A stretch of DNA of 64,000 bases. Source: Sandaracinaceae bacterium (GTDB lineage Bacteria > Myxococcota_A > Polyangia > Polyangiales > Houyiibacteriaceae). The position numbers and the translations under genes were made by a program. The notes under the pieces were generated by a model. The model ran no database searches. It was given only the letters and a program-made list of their open reading frames with translations, and was not told the origin of the DNA. The DNA lies in NCBI GenBank assembly GCA_016706685.1, contig JADJJE010000001.1, forward strand, positions 620,001-684,000, written 5' to 3'. Shown piece after piece: positions 10,952 to 18,738 of the stretch. Position 1 is the first letter of the stretch. The number at the start of each line of letters is the position of its first letter.

Positions 10952-11054
10952 TCACGTTAGGGGATGCTGGTAACGTTGAGCTGCACAAAAACGACGTCTC
11001 TTCACTCCCGGTCTTGACGTTGTCGGTTCCAAACATTACGTAACGTCACGTTAG
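10952..11054. promoter_or_regulatory. Repeated TCACGTTAG motif and candidate promoter upstream of the RpoH-like gene
   Basis: The 9-mer TCACGTTAG occurs exactly twice, at 10952-10960 and 11046-11054. TAACGT occurs at 10971-10976 and 11041-11046, and the palindrome TTACGTAA is at 11036-11043. A TTGACG at 11014-11019 could be a -35 box, but the hexamer 17 bases on (TACGTA) is a poor -10. The cluster of related sites suggests a regulator of the sigma gene, or of erpA on the other side; this is inference. Confidence 0.4.
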
Positions 11055-11096
11055 TTTTGAAGACGCAACCGCGTCAGGAAGTGTTCTAGGTGTTCC

Positions 11097-11939
11097 ATGA
11101 TGATGCCGCGTGACGCATCGCTCGACCGCTACATCGACCGTGTCAGGTCGCTCCCGAAGCTCTCCCGCGAGGAAGAGCACGAGGTAGCCCTGCTCGCGCG
11201 TACCGGTGACGAGCAGGCGATCCACCGGCTCGTCGAGGCAAACCTACGTTACGTCGTGGCCATCGCGCTCCAGTACCGGCGCTACCCCATCCGCATGGGA
11301 GACCTCATCGCGGAGGGCTCGCTGGGTCTGATGACGGCGGTCAACAAGTTCGATCCCGAGCGCGGGACGCGCTTCGTGACGTACGCGGGCTACTGGATTC
11401 GAGCGTTCGTGCTCGAGTCGGTGGTGCGCTCCACGACCATGGTCGGAGGCGGGACGGGCGCGCTGCGCTCGAAGCTCTTCTTCCGGCTGCGGCGCGAGCG
11501 GGCGCGGATCGCCGCGACGGAGCAGAGCCCCGAGCGTCAGGTCGAGCTGCTGGCCGTGCAGTTCGAGACGACCCCGGAGCGGATGCAGACCATGCTGAGC
11601 CAGCTGGACGCGCGCGAGCTCTCGCTCGACACCCCCGTGCACGACGACGCCCGGGACACCCTGGGCGCCTCCTTGCAGGACACCGCCCCGCTCATGGACG
11701 AGCAGATGGACCGGACGCGCACCGACGAGCGGATCGCGGCCATCCTGAAGCAGGCCATGCGTGAGCTGGACCCGCGCGAGCGGTACATCGTCGAGCAGCG
11801 CATGCTGGCCGACAACGACGAAGAGGCCTCGCTGGCGAGCCTCGGGCGTGAGCTGGGCGTGAGCCGTGAGCGCGCCCGTCAGCTCGAGACGCGGGCGAAG
11901 CAGAAGCTGCGCAAGCACCTCGAGGCCGTCTCGGCATGA
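11097..11939 (+). CDS. RpoH/sigma-32-like alternative RNA polymerase sigma factor
   Basis: A 280-residue sigma-70 family protein. Region 1.2 is present (LDRYIDRVRSLPKLSREEE). Region 2 reads NLRYVVAIALQYRRY through RFVTYAGYWIRAFVLE. Region 4 ends in the helix-turn-helix GVSRERARQLETRAKQKLRKHL. The short region 1, absence of region 1.1 and overall size match the RpoH group, which in myxobacteria also includes SigB/SigC-type developmental and stress factors. Three consecutive ATG codons begin the frame; the first is listed. It has its own long upstream control region. Confidence 0.9.
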   Translation: MMMPRDASLDRYIDRVRSLPKLSREEEHEVALLARTGDEQAIHRLVEANLRYVVAIALQYRRYPIRMGDLIAEGSLGLMTAVNKFDPERGTRFVTYAGYWIRAFVLESVVRSTTMVGGGTGALRSKLFFRLRRERARIAATEQSPERQVELLAVQFETTPERMQTMLSQLDARELSLDTPVHDDARDTLGASLQDTAPLMDEQMDRTRTDERIAAILKQAMRELDPRERYIVEQRMLADNDEEASLASLGRELGVSRERARQLETRAKQKLRKHLEAVSA

Positions 11940-11946
11940 CCCCGGC

Positions 11947-11970
11947 GACCGGCGGAGCGATCCGCCGGTC
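11947..11970. terminator. Perfect 10-bp hairpin with GCGA tetraloop between convergent genes
   Basis: GACCGGCGGA at 11947-11956 pairs fully with 11961-11970, closing a GCGA (GNRA) tetraloop. It starts seven bases after the sigma factor stop and lies 25 bases before the end of the convergent gene. It probably acts as a two-way terminator, though no long T-run follows. Confidence 0.7.
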
Positions 11971-11994
11971 GTCTCGTTCGGGCAGCGACGCCTC

Positions 11995-13653
11995 TCAGAA
12001 CGAGATCTCGACGCCGCCGGCGAGATCCAGGCCCCAGCTCATCTTGTTGCCAGCGCCCATGGGGACCAACACCACCAGCTCGGGCTCGAGGTAGAAGCCG
12101 AAGCCATTGAAGACGCGGTAGCTGGTGGTGAGGCCGGCCGAGACCGAGAGCAGGCCGGTCTGGATCCACGGCTCGCGCATGCGCACGTCCGGCGTGGCTG
12201 GGTTGGGGCGCTGCGTGGGCTGCAGCTGGATCTGGCCGATGCCGATGCCAGCATGGAGCGCGACGTTGATGCCCGTGAAGGTCGGCCGCGTGAGCTGGAG
12301 CTGCCCGCGCAGGTTGAACATGACGCGCGAGAGCGTGCCGAGCCCGGCCTTGATGTTGACGCGCACCCCGACGGCGAGACCGACGCGGTCCGTGAAGTAC
12401 CCGCCCACCTCGATGTCGAGCTGGTGGCTCGGCACGAAGCCGTTGCTCGTGACCCGCACGTGGCACTCGTCTTGGGTGGCGTAGATGACGCCGCCGATGT
12501 CGCGCTCGGGGCCCGGGTTGCAGCCCGACAGACCGGTGCTGGGGTCGATGTAGGCCGCCCAGTCGGGAGAGTTCCAGTCGCCCGGCGGGATGGCCGGGTT
12601 GTTGTCTTGCGGCGGCAGGCCATCGGCCACCATCCCGCTGGTGGCGTAGAACATTCCGGCGCCTGCGCCGAAGTGGAAGAAGAAGCGCGGGCCGGGCTCC
12701 TGAGGCGCCGTGCTGCGATCCCAGCTGCAGAGGCCCTCGAGGCACTCGAGGCCCGAGGCGCACTCCGCGCTCTCGGTGCAGGCGGCGCCCTCGCCCTGCG
12801 GCGCGCTCTCGTCGCACTCGTCTTCCGCGCACTGGGGCTGACCCACGCACTGGGCTGCGGCCGCCTGCCCGGGGAGGGATGGCGCGGCCAGGCTGCGCTC
12901 ACCCACCACCACCACCTCGAACGGCTCGTTGGCGCTGCCGGCGAAGCCCACCGAGCTCCCTCCGGGACCGAAGACCACGATGTAGTAGCGCACCGAGGGG
13001 GCCACGACGCGACGGCAGGGGATCTCGGCGCCGTAGCCGCCCGCCATGGCCGTCATGGCCACGCGCTCGTAGCGGCGCATGCCGCCGGTCCGGAAGTACA
13101 GCATGACCTCGCTGATTTCGGTGCCACCCGGCACCTCGAGGTAGACGGGCACCGGCGTGTTCACCAGCTGTTCGGCGATGGGCTCGTGCTCGAGCGCCAA
13201 GCCCTGACCACCTGCGGCCGCGCCGGCCGTGGCACCACCACCGCGGCTGTGGCGCTGCTGCGCGAGGATGAAGCGCGACTGGATGTCGGGCGAGCTGAGC
13301 GCCGGATCCAGCTCGATGTTGGCGTCGGCGTTGAGCGCCTGGACGAACAGGTCGAGGCCCGCTCCGGTGTCCTGGCGCGCGCCGATCGCCACGATGGCGA
13401 GGTTCATGTACGTGCGGGCGAGCGGCGTGTCCGTGATGCGGTGGCGCTGGCAGAGGGCGAGGGCCTCTTCGAGCAGCTCTTGCGCGCGGTCGAACTCGAA
13501 GTTGCCGTACTCGTTCATCGCGCGGATGTTGAGCGCCGCGACCTGGTCGCGTTGGGCCGGCTGTGCGCCCGCAGGGAGCGCGCTCGCGAGCACGAGAGCA
13601 CCGATCACCCACGGCGCGAGCGCCGCCACCATCCTCATTCGGAGACCGTCCAT
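11995..13653 (-). CDS. Exported TPR protein with C-terminal outer-membrane barrel
   Basis: About 552 residues. A signal peptide ends near PAGAQ. Residues 25-130 form TPR-like helices (FEFDRAQELLEEALALCQRH, TYMNLAIVAIGARQDTG). A beta-sandwich segment (VPVYLEVPGGTEISEVMLYF) and a short Cys-rich stretch (CAEDEC, CTESAECASGLECLEGLC) follow. The last 250 residues alternate like strands of an outer-membrane barrel and end in phenylalanine (GGVEISF), a barrel-assembly signal. The ATG at 13653 has AGGA at good spacing; upstream ATGs would place a charged tail before the signal. The family is common in myxobacteria but has no assigned function. Confidence 0.75.
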   Translation of the reverse strand: MDGLRMRMVAALAPWVIGALVLASALPAGAQPAQRDQVAALNIRAMNEYGNFEFDRAQELLEEALALCQRHRITDTPLARTYMNLAIVAIGARQDTGAGLDLFVQALNADANIELDPALSSPDIQSRFILAQQRHSRGGGATAGAAAGGQGLALEHEPIAEQLVNTPVPVYLEVPGGTEISEVMLYFRTGGMRRYERVAMTAMAGGYGAEIPCRRVVAPSVRYYIVVFGPGGSSVGFAGSANEPFEVVVVGERSLAAPSLPGQAAAAQCVGQPQCAEDECDESAPQGEGAACTESAECASGLECLEGLCSWDRSTAPQEPGPRFFFHFGAGAGMFYATSGMVADGLPPQDNNPAIPPGDWNSPDWAAYIDPSTGLSGCNPGPERDIGGVIYATQDECHVRVTSNGFVPSHQLDIEVGGYFTDRVGLAVGVRVNIKAGLGTLSRVMFNLRGQLQLTRPTFTGINVALHAGIGIGQIQLQPTQRPNPATPDVRMREPWIQTGLLSVSAGLTTSYRVFNGFGFYLEPELVVLVPMGAGNKMSWGLDLAGGVEISF

Positions 13654-13719
13654 CGGCGGCATCCTATCGCGCTTCCGCGCGCACGTCGCGTTCAAGATGC
13701 GCCCCCACCGCGAGTACCT

Positions 13720-14667
13720 CTAGAGCGCCCCGTCGCCGCCTTCGGTTCGGCGCACCTCGACGCGGCGGTTCGCGGCGCGCCCCTCCTCGGTGCTGTTCGA
13801 CTCGAGCGGGAGCTCCTCACCGTAGCCACGCGCGCTGATGCGGTCGGGATCTGCTCCCTCGGCGACGACCAGCTCGCGTAGGCGCTCAGCGCGGCGCTGC
13901 GACTCCGCGAGGTTCTCGAGCTCGGTCCCCTCACTGTCCGTGTGGGCTCCGATCTCGATGCGCATCGCCGGGCGATCGCGCAGCGCGCGGGCGAGCGCAC
14001 GCAGCAGCGGGCGCGTGGGCTCGGCCGGTGCGCCGTCGGTGTCCAACAACAGCGGCCGCAGCAACACGATGCGCTCGGAGCGGACTACGAGACCCTCGTA
14101 GCTTCCTGGGCAGGCGGCGCCCGCTTGCCCTGCCGCTCGCGGACACTCGTCGGCGGAGTCGGGCACCCCGTCCGCGTCGTGATCGGGGGCGGGCGTGAGC
14201 AGCACATCACCCGAAGGGTCGGGCGCGCTCGTGGGATCCGGAGTCCCTACGGGGTCCAGCAGCGGAGCGGCATCGGGGTCCCCAGGATCATCACCCCCAG
14301 GGGCGGCATCCGTGAGGGGCGCGGTGTCGATGGGCGCCTCGCTTTCGCTCGATGCAGGCTCTTCCTCGAGAGGAGGATGGCCGGAGCAGCGGGCGGCTGG
14401 GCTCAGGTAGAGGGCAGCCCCCGCGTTGGGCTCGGCGATGGCCAGGTGCTCCTCCGCCCGGGCGCGCTGACCCCGCTCGCGCTCGAACGTGGCGAACCCG
14501 AGGTGCGCACGCCCGAGTGCCAGCTCTCGCGGCGCGCAGCGCATGGCGCCCGCTTCCTCCGCGCGAGCGAGCGTGCCCTCGATGGAGACGAAGCGACGCT
14601 CCCAGCTGGGGTCTGCGGCACAACCACTCAGCCACAGCGCCACCGCGCATGTCAGCAGCGCCCTCAT
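13720..14667 (-). CDS. OmpA-family peptidoglycan-associated lipoprotein
   Basis: A 315-residue lipoprotein with lipobox LWLSGC. A helical segment (residues 25-90) is followed by a Pro/Asp/Ser-rich linker and a calcium-type repeat (DHDADGVPDSADECP). The C-terminal OmpA domain has IEIGAHTDSEGTELENLAESQRRAERL and ISARGYGEELPLESN, the usual diaminopimelate-binding pattern. It likely tethers the outer membrane to the cell wall. The ATG overlaps the stop of the upstream DUF4398-like lipoprotein (ATGA), and the two probably work together. Confidence 0.9.
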   Translation of the reverse strand: MRALLTCAVALWLSGCAADPSWERRFVSIEGTLARAEEAGAMRCAPRELALGRAHLGFATFERERGQRARAEEHLAIAEPNAGAALYLSPAARCSGHPPLEEEPASSESEAPIDTAPLTDAAPGGDDPGDPDAAPLLDPVGTPDPTSAPDPSGDVLLTPAPDHDADGVPDSADECPRAAGQAGAACPGSYEGLVVRSERIVLLRPLLLDTDGAPAEPTRPLLRALARALRDRPAMRIEIGAHTDSEGTELENLAESQRRAERLRELVVAEGADPDRISARGYGEELPLESNSTEEGRAANRRVEVRRTEGGDGAL

Positions 14668-15014
14668 GGCGCGGTCGTGGCCCCCCGGCTGGTGGCCTCG
14701 GCGCGCTCGGCGTGCTCGCGTGCGATGCGGGCGTGGTCCGCTGCGTCTTGGAAGGCCGACTCGGCGGCCTCTTCGCGAGCCTTGTCGAGGTGCGCCAGGG
14801 CAAAGTAGTAGTCGTACGTGGCCAGCTCCTCGGCGCCAGCGTCGTGCGCGCGCTCGACGGCGCGCTCGGCTGGCCGCATGGACGCGAGGTACAGGCCGGG
14901 GCCGCACCCGCCGAGCAGCGCAGCGAGACCGCCGACCCACAGCGTGGCGCACACCCCACGGCCCAGCCGACGACGCGCCGCGAGGGCCGTCCGCCCGGGC
15001 CTGCCGGTGCTCAC
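14664..15014 (-). CDS. Small DUF4398-like lipoprotein
   Basis: A 116-residue lipoprotein. An Arg-rich n-region and hydrophobic core end in the lipobox ALLGGC. The rest is helical and rich in Ala, Glu and His (DYYFALAHLDKAREEAAESAF), like DUF4398 proteins that often precede OmpA-type lipoproteins. The GTG start at 15014 is preceded by GAGG six bases upstream and overlaps the stop of the membrane protein gene (GTGA). The long open frame upstream in this phase is a by-product of high GC. Confidence 0.75.
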   Translation of the reverse strand: MSTGRPGRTALAARRRLGRGVCATLWVGGLAALLGGCGPGLYLASMRPAERAVERAHDAGAEELATYDYYFALAHLDKAREEAAESAFQDAADHARIAREHAERAEATSRGATTAP

Positions 15015-15562
15015 CCGCGACCTCGGCCCCAGATGACGCGGGCCACCGTCCCCATCAAGCCGAGCACCAGGATGGACCCCATGAGCCACGCGCTGGGCTG
15101 AACGGGCCCGGCCGAGAAGTCGGTGAGGCCGAAGCCGCGCGTGAACTGCGCGTGGGTGCCCACCACCGAGAGCCGATCGCGCAGCGTGAGCGCGACAGCG
15201 GCCGACGCGACCATGGCCACCGCGAGGAGCGCACCGCTGATGGCGTCCCGCTGCGCCCGGGCCAGCGCTGCGGCGCACGCGAAGCCGAGCAGCCCGACGC
15301 CCACCAATAAGATGAAGCCGATCAGGGCGAGCGCGGACGGGATGCGCTGGACATCCACCATGTAGACCAGGAACCAGTCTCCGTGGAGCACGTAGAAGTA
15401 GATGCCCACGGGCACGACCAGCAGGCTGGCGTAGAGCAACAACGCGGTCGCGCTCGACGTGAGCAACACCGGCCGCGGGGACACACGGATCTCGGAGCGC
15501 CCCGCCAGCGCGATGGCGATGCCCGCCGCGAACACGAAGCAGAGGAGCGAAGGGAGTGGCAC
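15011..15562 (-). CDS. Conserved multi-pass membrane protein of unknown function
   Basis: About 183 residues with five likely membrane spans (LLCFVFAAGIAIALAG, LLTSSATALLLYASLLVVPVG, ALALIGFILLVGVGLLGF, GALLAVAMVASAAVALTL, WLMGSILVLGLMGTVARV). I do not recognise the family. It heads the three-gene unit with the DUF4398-like and OmpA lipoproteins, joined by overlaps, so an envelope role is likely. The GTG at 15562 is the best start seen, without a strong ribosome site. Confidence 0.6.
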   Translation of the reverse strand: MPLPSLLCFVFAAGIAIALAGRSEIRVSPRPVLLTSSATALLLYASLLVVPVGIYFYVLHGDWFLVYMVDVQRIPSALALIGFILLVGVGLLGFACAAALARAQRDAISGALLAVAMVASAAVALTLRDRLSVVGTHAQFTRGFGLTDFSAGPVQPSAWLMGSILVLGLMGTVARVIWGRGRG

Positions 15563-15697
15563 GCCCCGAGCTAACGCGATGCGGGGCGTTCCCGCAAGTG
15601 CCGAGTGGTCGCGGCGCCGGAGCCGGACGAAAGCCCCGGGCCCGGCGGCGGGAGAGCGGCTTGCGGTCGGCTCCCCCGCTTCCCATGATTCGGGGGA

Positions 15698-17071
15698 ATG
15701 CTGCCTCTTCGCTCGCACGCCCTACGCCTCGCTGGGGCGCCTTCCCCTCTTCGCCCCGTGGGACGCTCGCTGGTCGCGCTCGGCGCACTGATGGTGACGT
15801 GGCTGGTGGCGGGCGACGCAAACGCCTCGTTCTTGGACGACGTGTCCGAGAGCTACCGCGCGGCGCTCGCCGAAGGGCGCTACGGGCCAGCGCTGGGCAT
15901 GACCTACCTGGCCGGCCTGCTGACCGCGCTCACGCCCTGCGTGTACCCGATGATCGCCATCACGGTGAGCATCTTCGGCGCCCGGCAGAGCGACTCGCGC
16001 TGGCGCGCCGCAGGCCTCTCCAGTGCTTATGTGCTCGGCATCGCGGCGCTGTTGACGCCCCTCGGGGTGCTCTCGGCCCTGGCGGGCTCGCTGTTCGGCG
16101 CGTGGACCGGGAACCCGTGGGTGATGGTGCCCATGTCGCTGCTCTTCCTGGTCATGGGCGCCAGCATGTTCGGCGCGTTCGACCTGGCGCTGCCCACCAG
16201 TGTCCAGACGCGCCTGTCGCAGTCCGGCGGCGTGGGCTTCAAGGGGGCCTTCGTCATGGGCTTGGTCAGCGGCCTGATCGCGGCCCCGTGCGCGGGCCCC
16301 GTCATCAGCGCGCTCTTGGCCTACGTGAGCACCACGCGCGACGCCACCTTCGGCGCGCTGAGCATGTTCACGTACTCCATCGGGCTCGGCACGCTGTTCT
16401 TCGCGGTGGGCACGTTCGCGCTGTCGCTGCCCAAGACGGGCCGCTGGGTGGACGCGGTCAAGAGCGTGTTCGGGCTGGTGATGGTCATCATGGCCATCTA
16501 CTTCGTGCGCGACATCCTGCGCCTGCCGGCGCCCGTGACGCGCGACGTCCGCTGGCTGTACGCGGGGGCCGCCATGATCCCGGTCGGCGCGCTGCTGGGG
16601 GCCATCCACCTGTCCTTCAAAGAGGGCGCCTGGCACCAGCGGGCGCGCAAGGGCGTGGGGGTGCTGCTGATCACGCTCGGCGCGCTGGCCCTGATCCGGC
16701 ACCAGGAGGCGCTGCCGGAGGGCGCGCAGATCACGTGGGAGACCGACTACACGGCCGCGCGGACGCAGGCGCAGCAGAGCGGGCTGCCGCTGCTGGTGGA
16801 CTTCGGGGCGGACTGGTGCTCCGCGTGCCGCGAGCTCGACCACATGGCCCTCAGCGACGCGCGCGTGGTGTCCGAGGCGCGGCGCTTCGTGGCGGTGCGC
16901 ATCGACCTCTCGGACGCCAGCGACGACGTGGCCCAGGGCCACCTGCGCAGCTACGGCCAGTCCGGCCTGCCCTTCGTGGTGATGCACCACGCGGACGGCT
17001 CCGAGGGCCCGCGCGTCACCGCGCCGATGCAGGCCGAGCCGTTCCTGGACTTGATGCGCGCCGTGCGTTGA
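15698..17071 (+). CDS. DsbD-like thiol:disulfide interchange protein (transmembrane plus thioredoxin domains)
   Basis: Carries electrons from cytoplasmic thioredoxin across the inner membrane. A signal-like segment is followed by the membrane domain (about residues 65-325) with the paired cysteines in LTPCVYPM and AAPCAGPV. A C-terminal thioredoxin domain (about 345-455) has the redox motif WCSACREL. The N-terminal periplasmic domain of E. coli DsbD is missing, so partners must take electrons directly from the thioredoxin domain. At 457 residues it is shorter than DsbD (about 565). It diverges from the membrane gene at 15562. Confidence 0.92.
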   Translation: MLPLRSHALRLAGAPSPLRPVGRSLVALGALMVTWLVAGDANASFLDDVSESYRAALAEGRYGPALGMTYLAGLLTALTPCVYPMIAITVSIFGARQSDSRWRAAGLSSAYVLGIAALLTPLGVLSALAGSLFGAWTGNPWVMVPMSLLFLVMGASMFGAFDLALPTSVQTRLSQSGGVGFKGAFVMGLVSGLIAAPCAGPVISALLAYVSTTRDATFGALSMFTYSIGLGTLFFAVGTFALSLPKTGRWVDAVKSVFGLVMVIMAIYFVRDILRLPAPVTRDVRWLYAGAAMIPVGALLGAIHLSFKEGAWHQRARKGVGVLLITLGALALIRHQEALPEGAQITWETDYTAARTQAQQSGLPLLVDFGADWCSACRELDHMALSDARVVSEARRFVAVRIDLSDASDDVAQGHLRSYGQSGLPFVVMHHADGSEGPRVTAPMQAEPFLDLMRAVR

Positions 17072-17114
17072 CGGTGGCGGTTCCGCCGGTGAGCAGGCAT
17101 CCTCCGGCGGCGCC

Positions 17115-18062
17115 ATGATCGACCCTCGCAAGACCTACGTCATCGCCAACCCCGCCGGACGCGGCGGCTGGGTGGGCCTCAATTGGCATCGCTTGAGCGA
17201 CGAGATCCGCGCCGTGCTGGGCGCAGACGTGCAGTTCCTGCAGACGCAGAGCATCGGTGACGGCGTGCGCTGTGCGCGTGAGGCCGTGGAGGCCGGCGCC
17301 ACCACGCTCGTCTCGTTCGGCGGCGACGGCACCCACAGCGAAGTGGCCGACGGCATCATGCGCGCGAGCGCGGGCCAGAAGGTCTCGCTGGGCATCCTGC
17401 ACGCCGGCACGGGCGGAGACTTCCGGCGCATGCTGCACGCGTCGGACGACCTCGGCGCGGCGTGTCGCGTCATCGCCGAGAGCGAGCCCGTGAGCGTGGA
17501 CTGCGGCTGGGTGGAGTACGTGACGGAGAGCGGCGAGTCGCGCGGCAGGCACTTCCTCAACATCGCGACCACCGGCATTGGTGGGCTGGTGGACCGCTTC
17601 GTGAACGAGTCCAAACACCGCTTGAGGGGCGGCGCGGCCTACGCCCTGGCCACCCTGCGCGCCAACATGGTCTACAAGCCGGCCGAGGTCACCATCGAGG
17701 TGGACTCGGAGAACGTGGGCACCTACCGGGTCTCGGCGGTGGGCGTGTGCAACGGGCGCTGGTGCGGCGGCGGCATGATGCTGGCGCCCAACGCGCGCCT
17801 GCAAGACGGCCTGCTGGACGTGGTGGTGCTGGAAGCGGCCAGCACGCTGCGCTCGCTGCCGGTGTTGCAGGGGGTCTACAAGGGGACGCACACGCGCTCG
17901 CGGCTGGTGCACGTGTTCCAGGGGCAGCGCGTGCGCGTCACTCCGCACAAGAACACCGCGTACATGGACATCGACGGTGAGGCCCCCGGCATCGCCCCCG
18001 CGTCGTTCCAGGTGCGCCAGAAGGCGCTACGCGTCCACGGCGTGCGGCCGGAGTTCGTCTGA
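17115..18062 (+). CDS. Diacylglycerol/lipid kinase family protein (DAGK catalytic domain, YegS-like)
   Basis: A 315-residue soluble lipid kinase. The nucleotide-binding part has VIANPAGRGG and the signature SFGGDGTHSEVADG, then HAGTGGDF. The C-terminal half shows the family's beta-sandwich features (GVCNGRWCGGGMMLAPNARLQDG, ending in DIDGE). It may phosphorylate diacylglycerol, sphingoid or another lipid; the lipid cannot be told from sequence. The ATG lies 43 bases after the DsbD-like gene. The following lipoprotein gene starts at the next base after its stop. Confidence 0.9.
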   Translation: MIDPRKTYVIANPAGRGGWVGLNWHRLSDEIRAVLGADVQFLQTQSIGDGVRCAREAVEAGATTLVSFGGDGTHSEVADGIMRASAGQKVSLGILHAGTGGDFRRMLHASDDLGAACRVIAESEPVSVDCGWVEYVTESGESRGRHFLNIATTGIGGLVDRFVNESKHRLRGGAAYALATLRANMVYKPAEVTIEVDSENVGTYRVSAVGVCNGRWCGGGMMLAPNARLQDGLLDVVVLEAASTLRSLPVLQGVYKGTHTRSRLVHVFQGQRVRVTPHKNTAYMDIDGEAPGIAPASFQVRQKALRVHGVRPEFV

Positions 18063-18530
18063 GTGCTGCGCCGGCTGCGCGGGTCTCTCACCAGACGCGT
18101 GGCGCTCGCCATGCCACTCTTGCTGCTGGGCTGCCTGCACGGCAACAACGCCCCGAGCGGTGAGGTGGAGGTGCGCGTCACGCGCGACACCGAGGGCTTC
18201 GTGGTCAGCTGGCCCGCAGGGCGCGCCGTCGAGGTCCAAGTGGGCCGCTGCGCCGCCGTGTGCGACGAGCGCGTGTTGATCGACCCCACCTCGGAGTTCT
18301 CGGAGCTGGTGCCCGAGCCCGAGTTCGCGGATCTCACGTGGCACGTCACGGTGCCCGACGGTGCGCTGTCGCCGCTGCGAGTAGGGCTCACACCCGCGGG
18401 CGGCACGGTGATCGTGCCGTTCGAGGAGCCCGCCACCGAGACGGGGACGTGGGCAGTGTTCGTGGTGGTGGAGAGCCCACGTGGCGATGACGTGCTCACG
18501 CAGACGGGCGTGGCGCTGCTGCCTCCGTAG
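18063..18530 (+). CDS. Small lipoprotein of unknown function
   Basis: 155 residues starting at GTG, with an Arg-rich n-region and lipobox LLLLGC. The mature part looks like one beta-rich domain (VEVRVTRDTEGFVVSWPAG) with a pair of cysteines in GRCAAVCDE, ending after hydrophobic strands. No family recognised. It directly follows the lipid kinase without a gap, so the two are cotranscribed. Bases 18531-18738 hold only a short open frame (see findings). Confidence 0.65.
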   Translation: MLRRLRGSLTRRVALAMPLLLLGCLHGNNAPSGEVEVRVTRDTEGFVVSWPAGRAVEVQVGRCAAVCDERVLIDPTSEFSELVPEPEFADLTWHVTVPDGALSPLRVGLTPAGGTVIVPFEEPATETGTWAVFVVVESPRGDDVLTQTGVALLPP

Positions 18531-18738
18531 AGGCGGGAGAGGCCGTCGGTGGACTCTTCGCGGGGTCGGTGGTGCGCCGCTCCAAGGCCCGACAGCGCGC
18601 GCCCCGGTCATGGCCATCCAGCGTCTTGGTGGGCGGACTCTACAGCGACGGCGCCTTCATCGCAGATCGGTGCCCCGTGAGCTTCGCGCCATTCGTGGAG
18701 GCCCTACGGGCGACGGAATCGACTTGCGGCAGCGCCCG

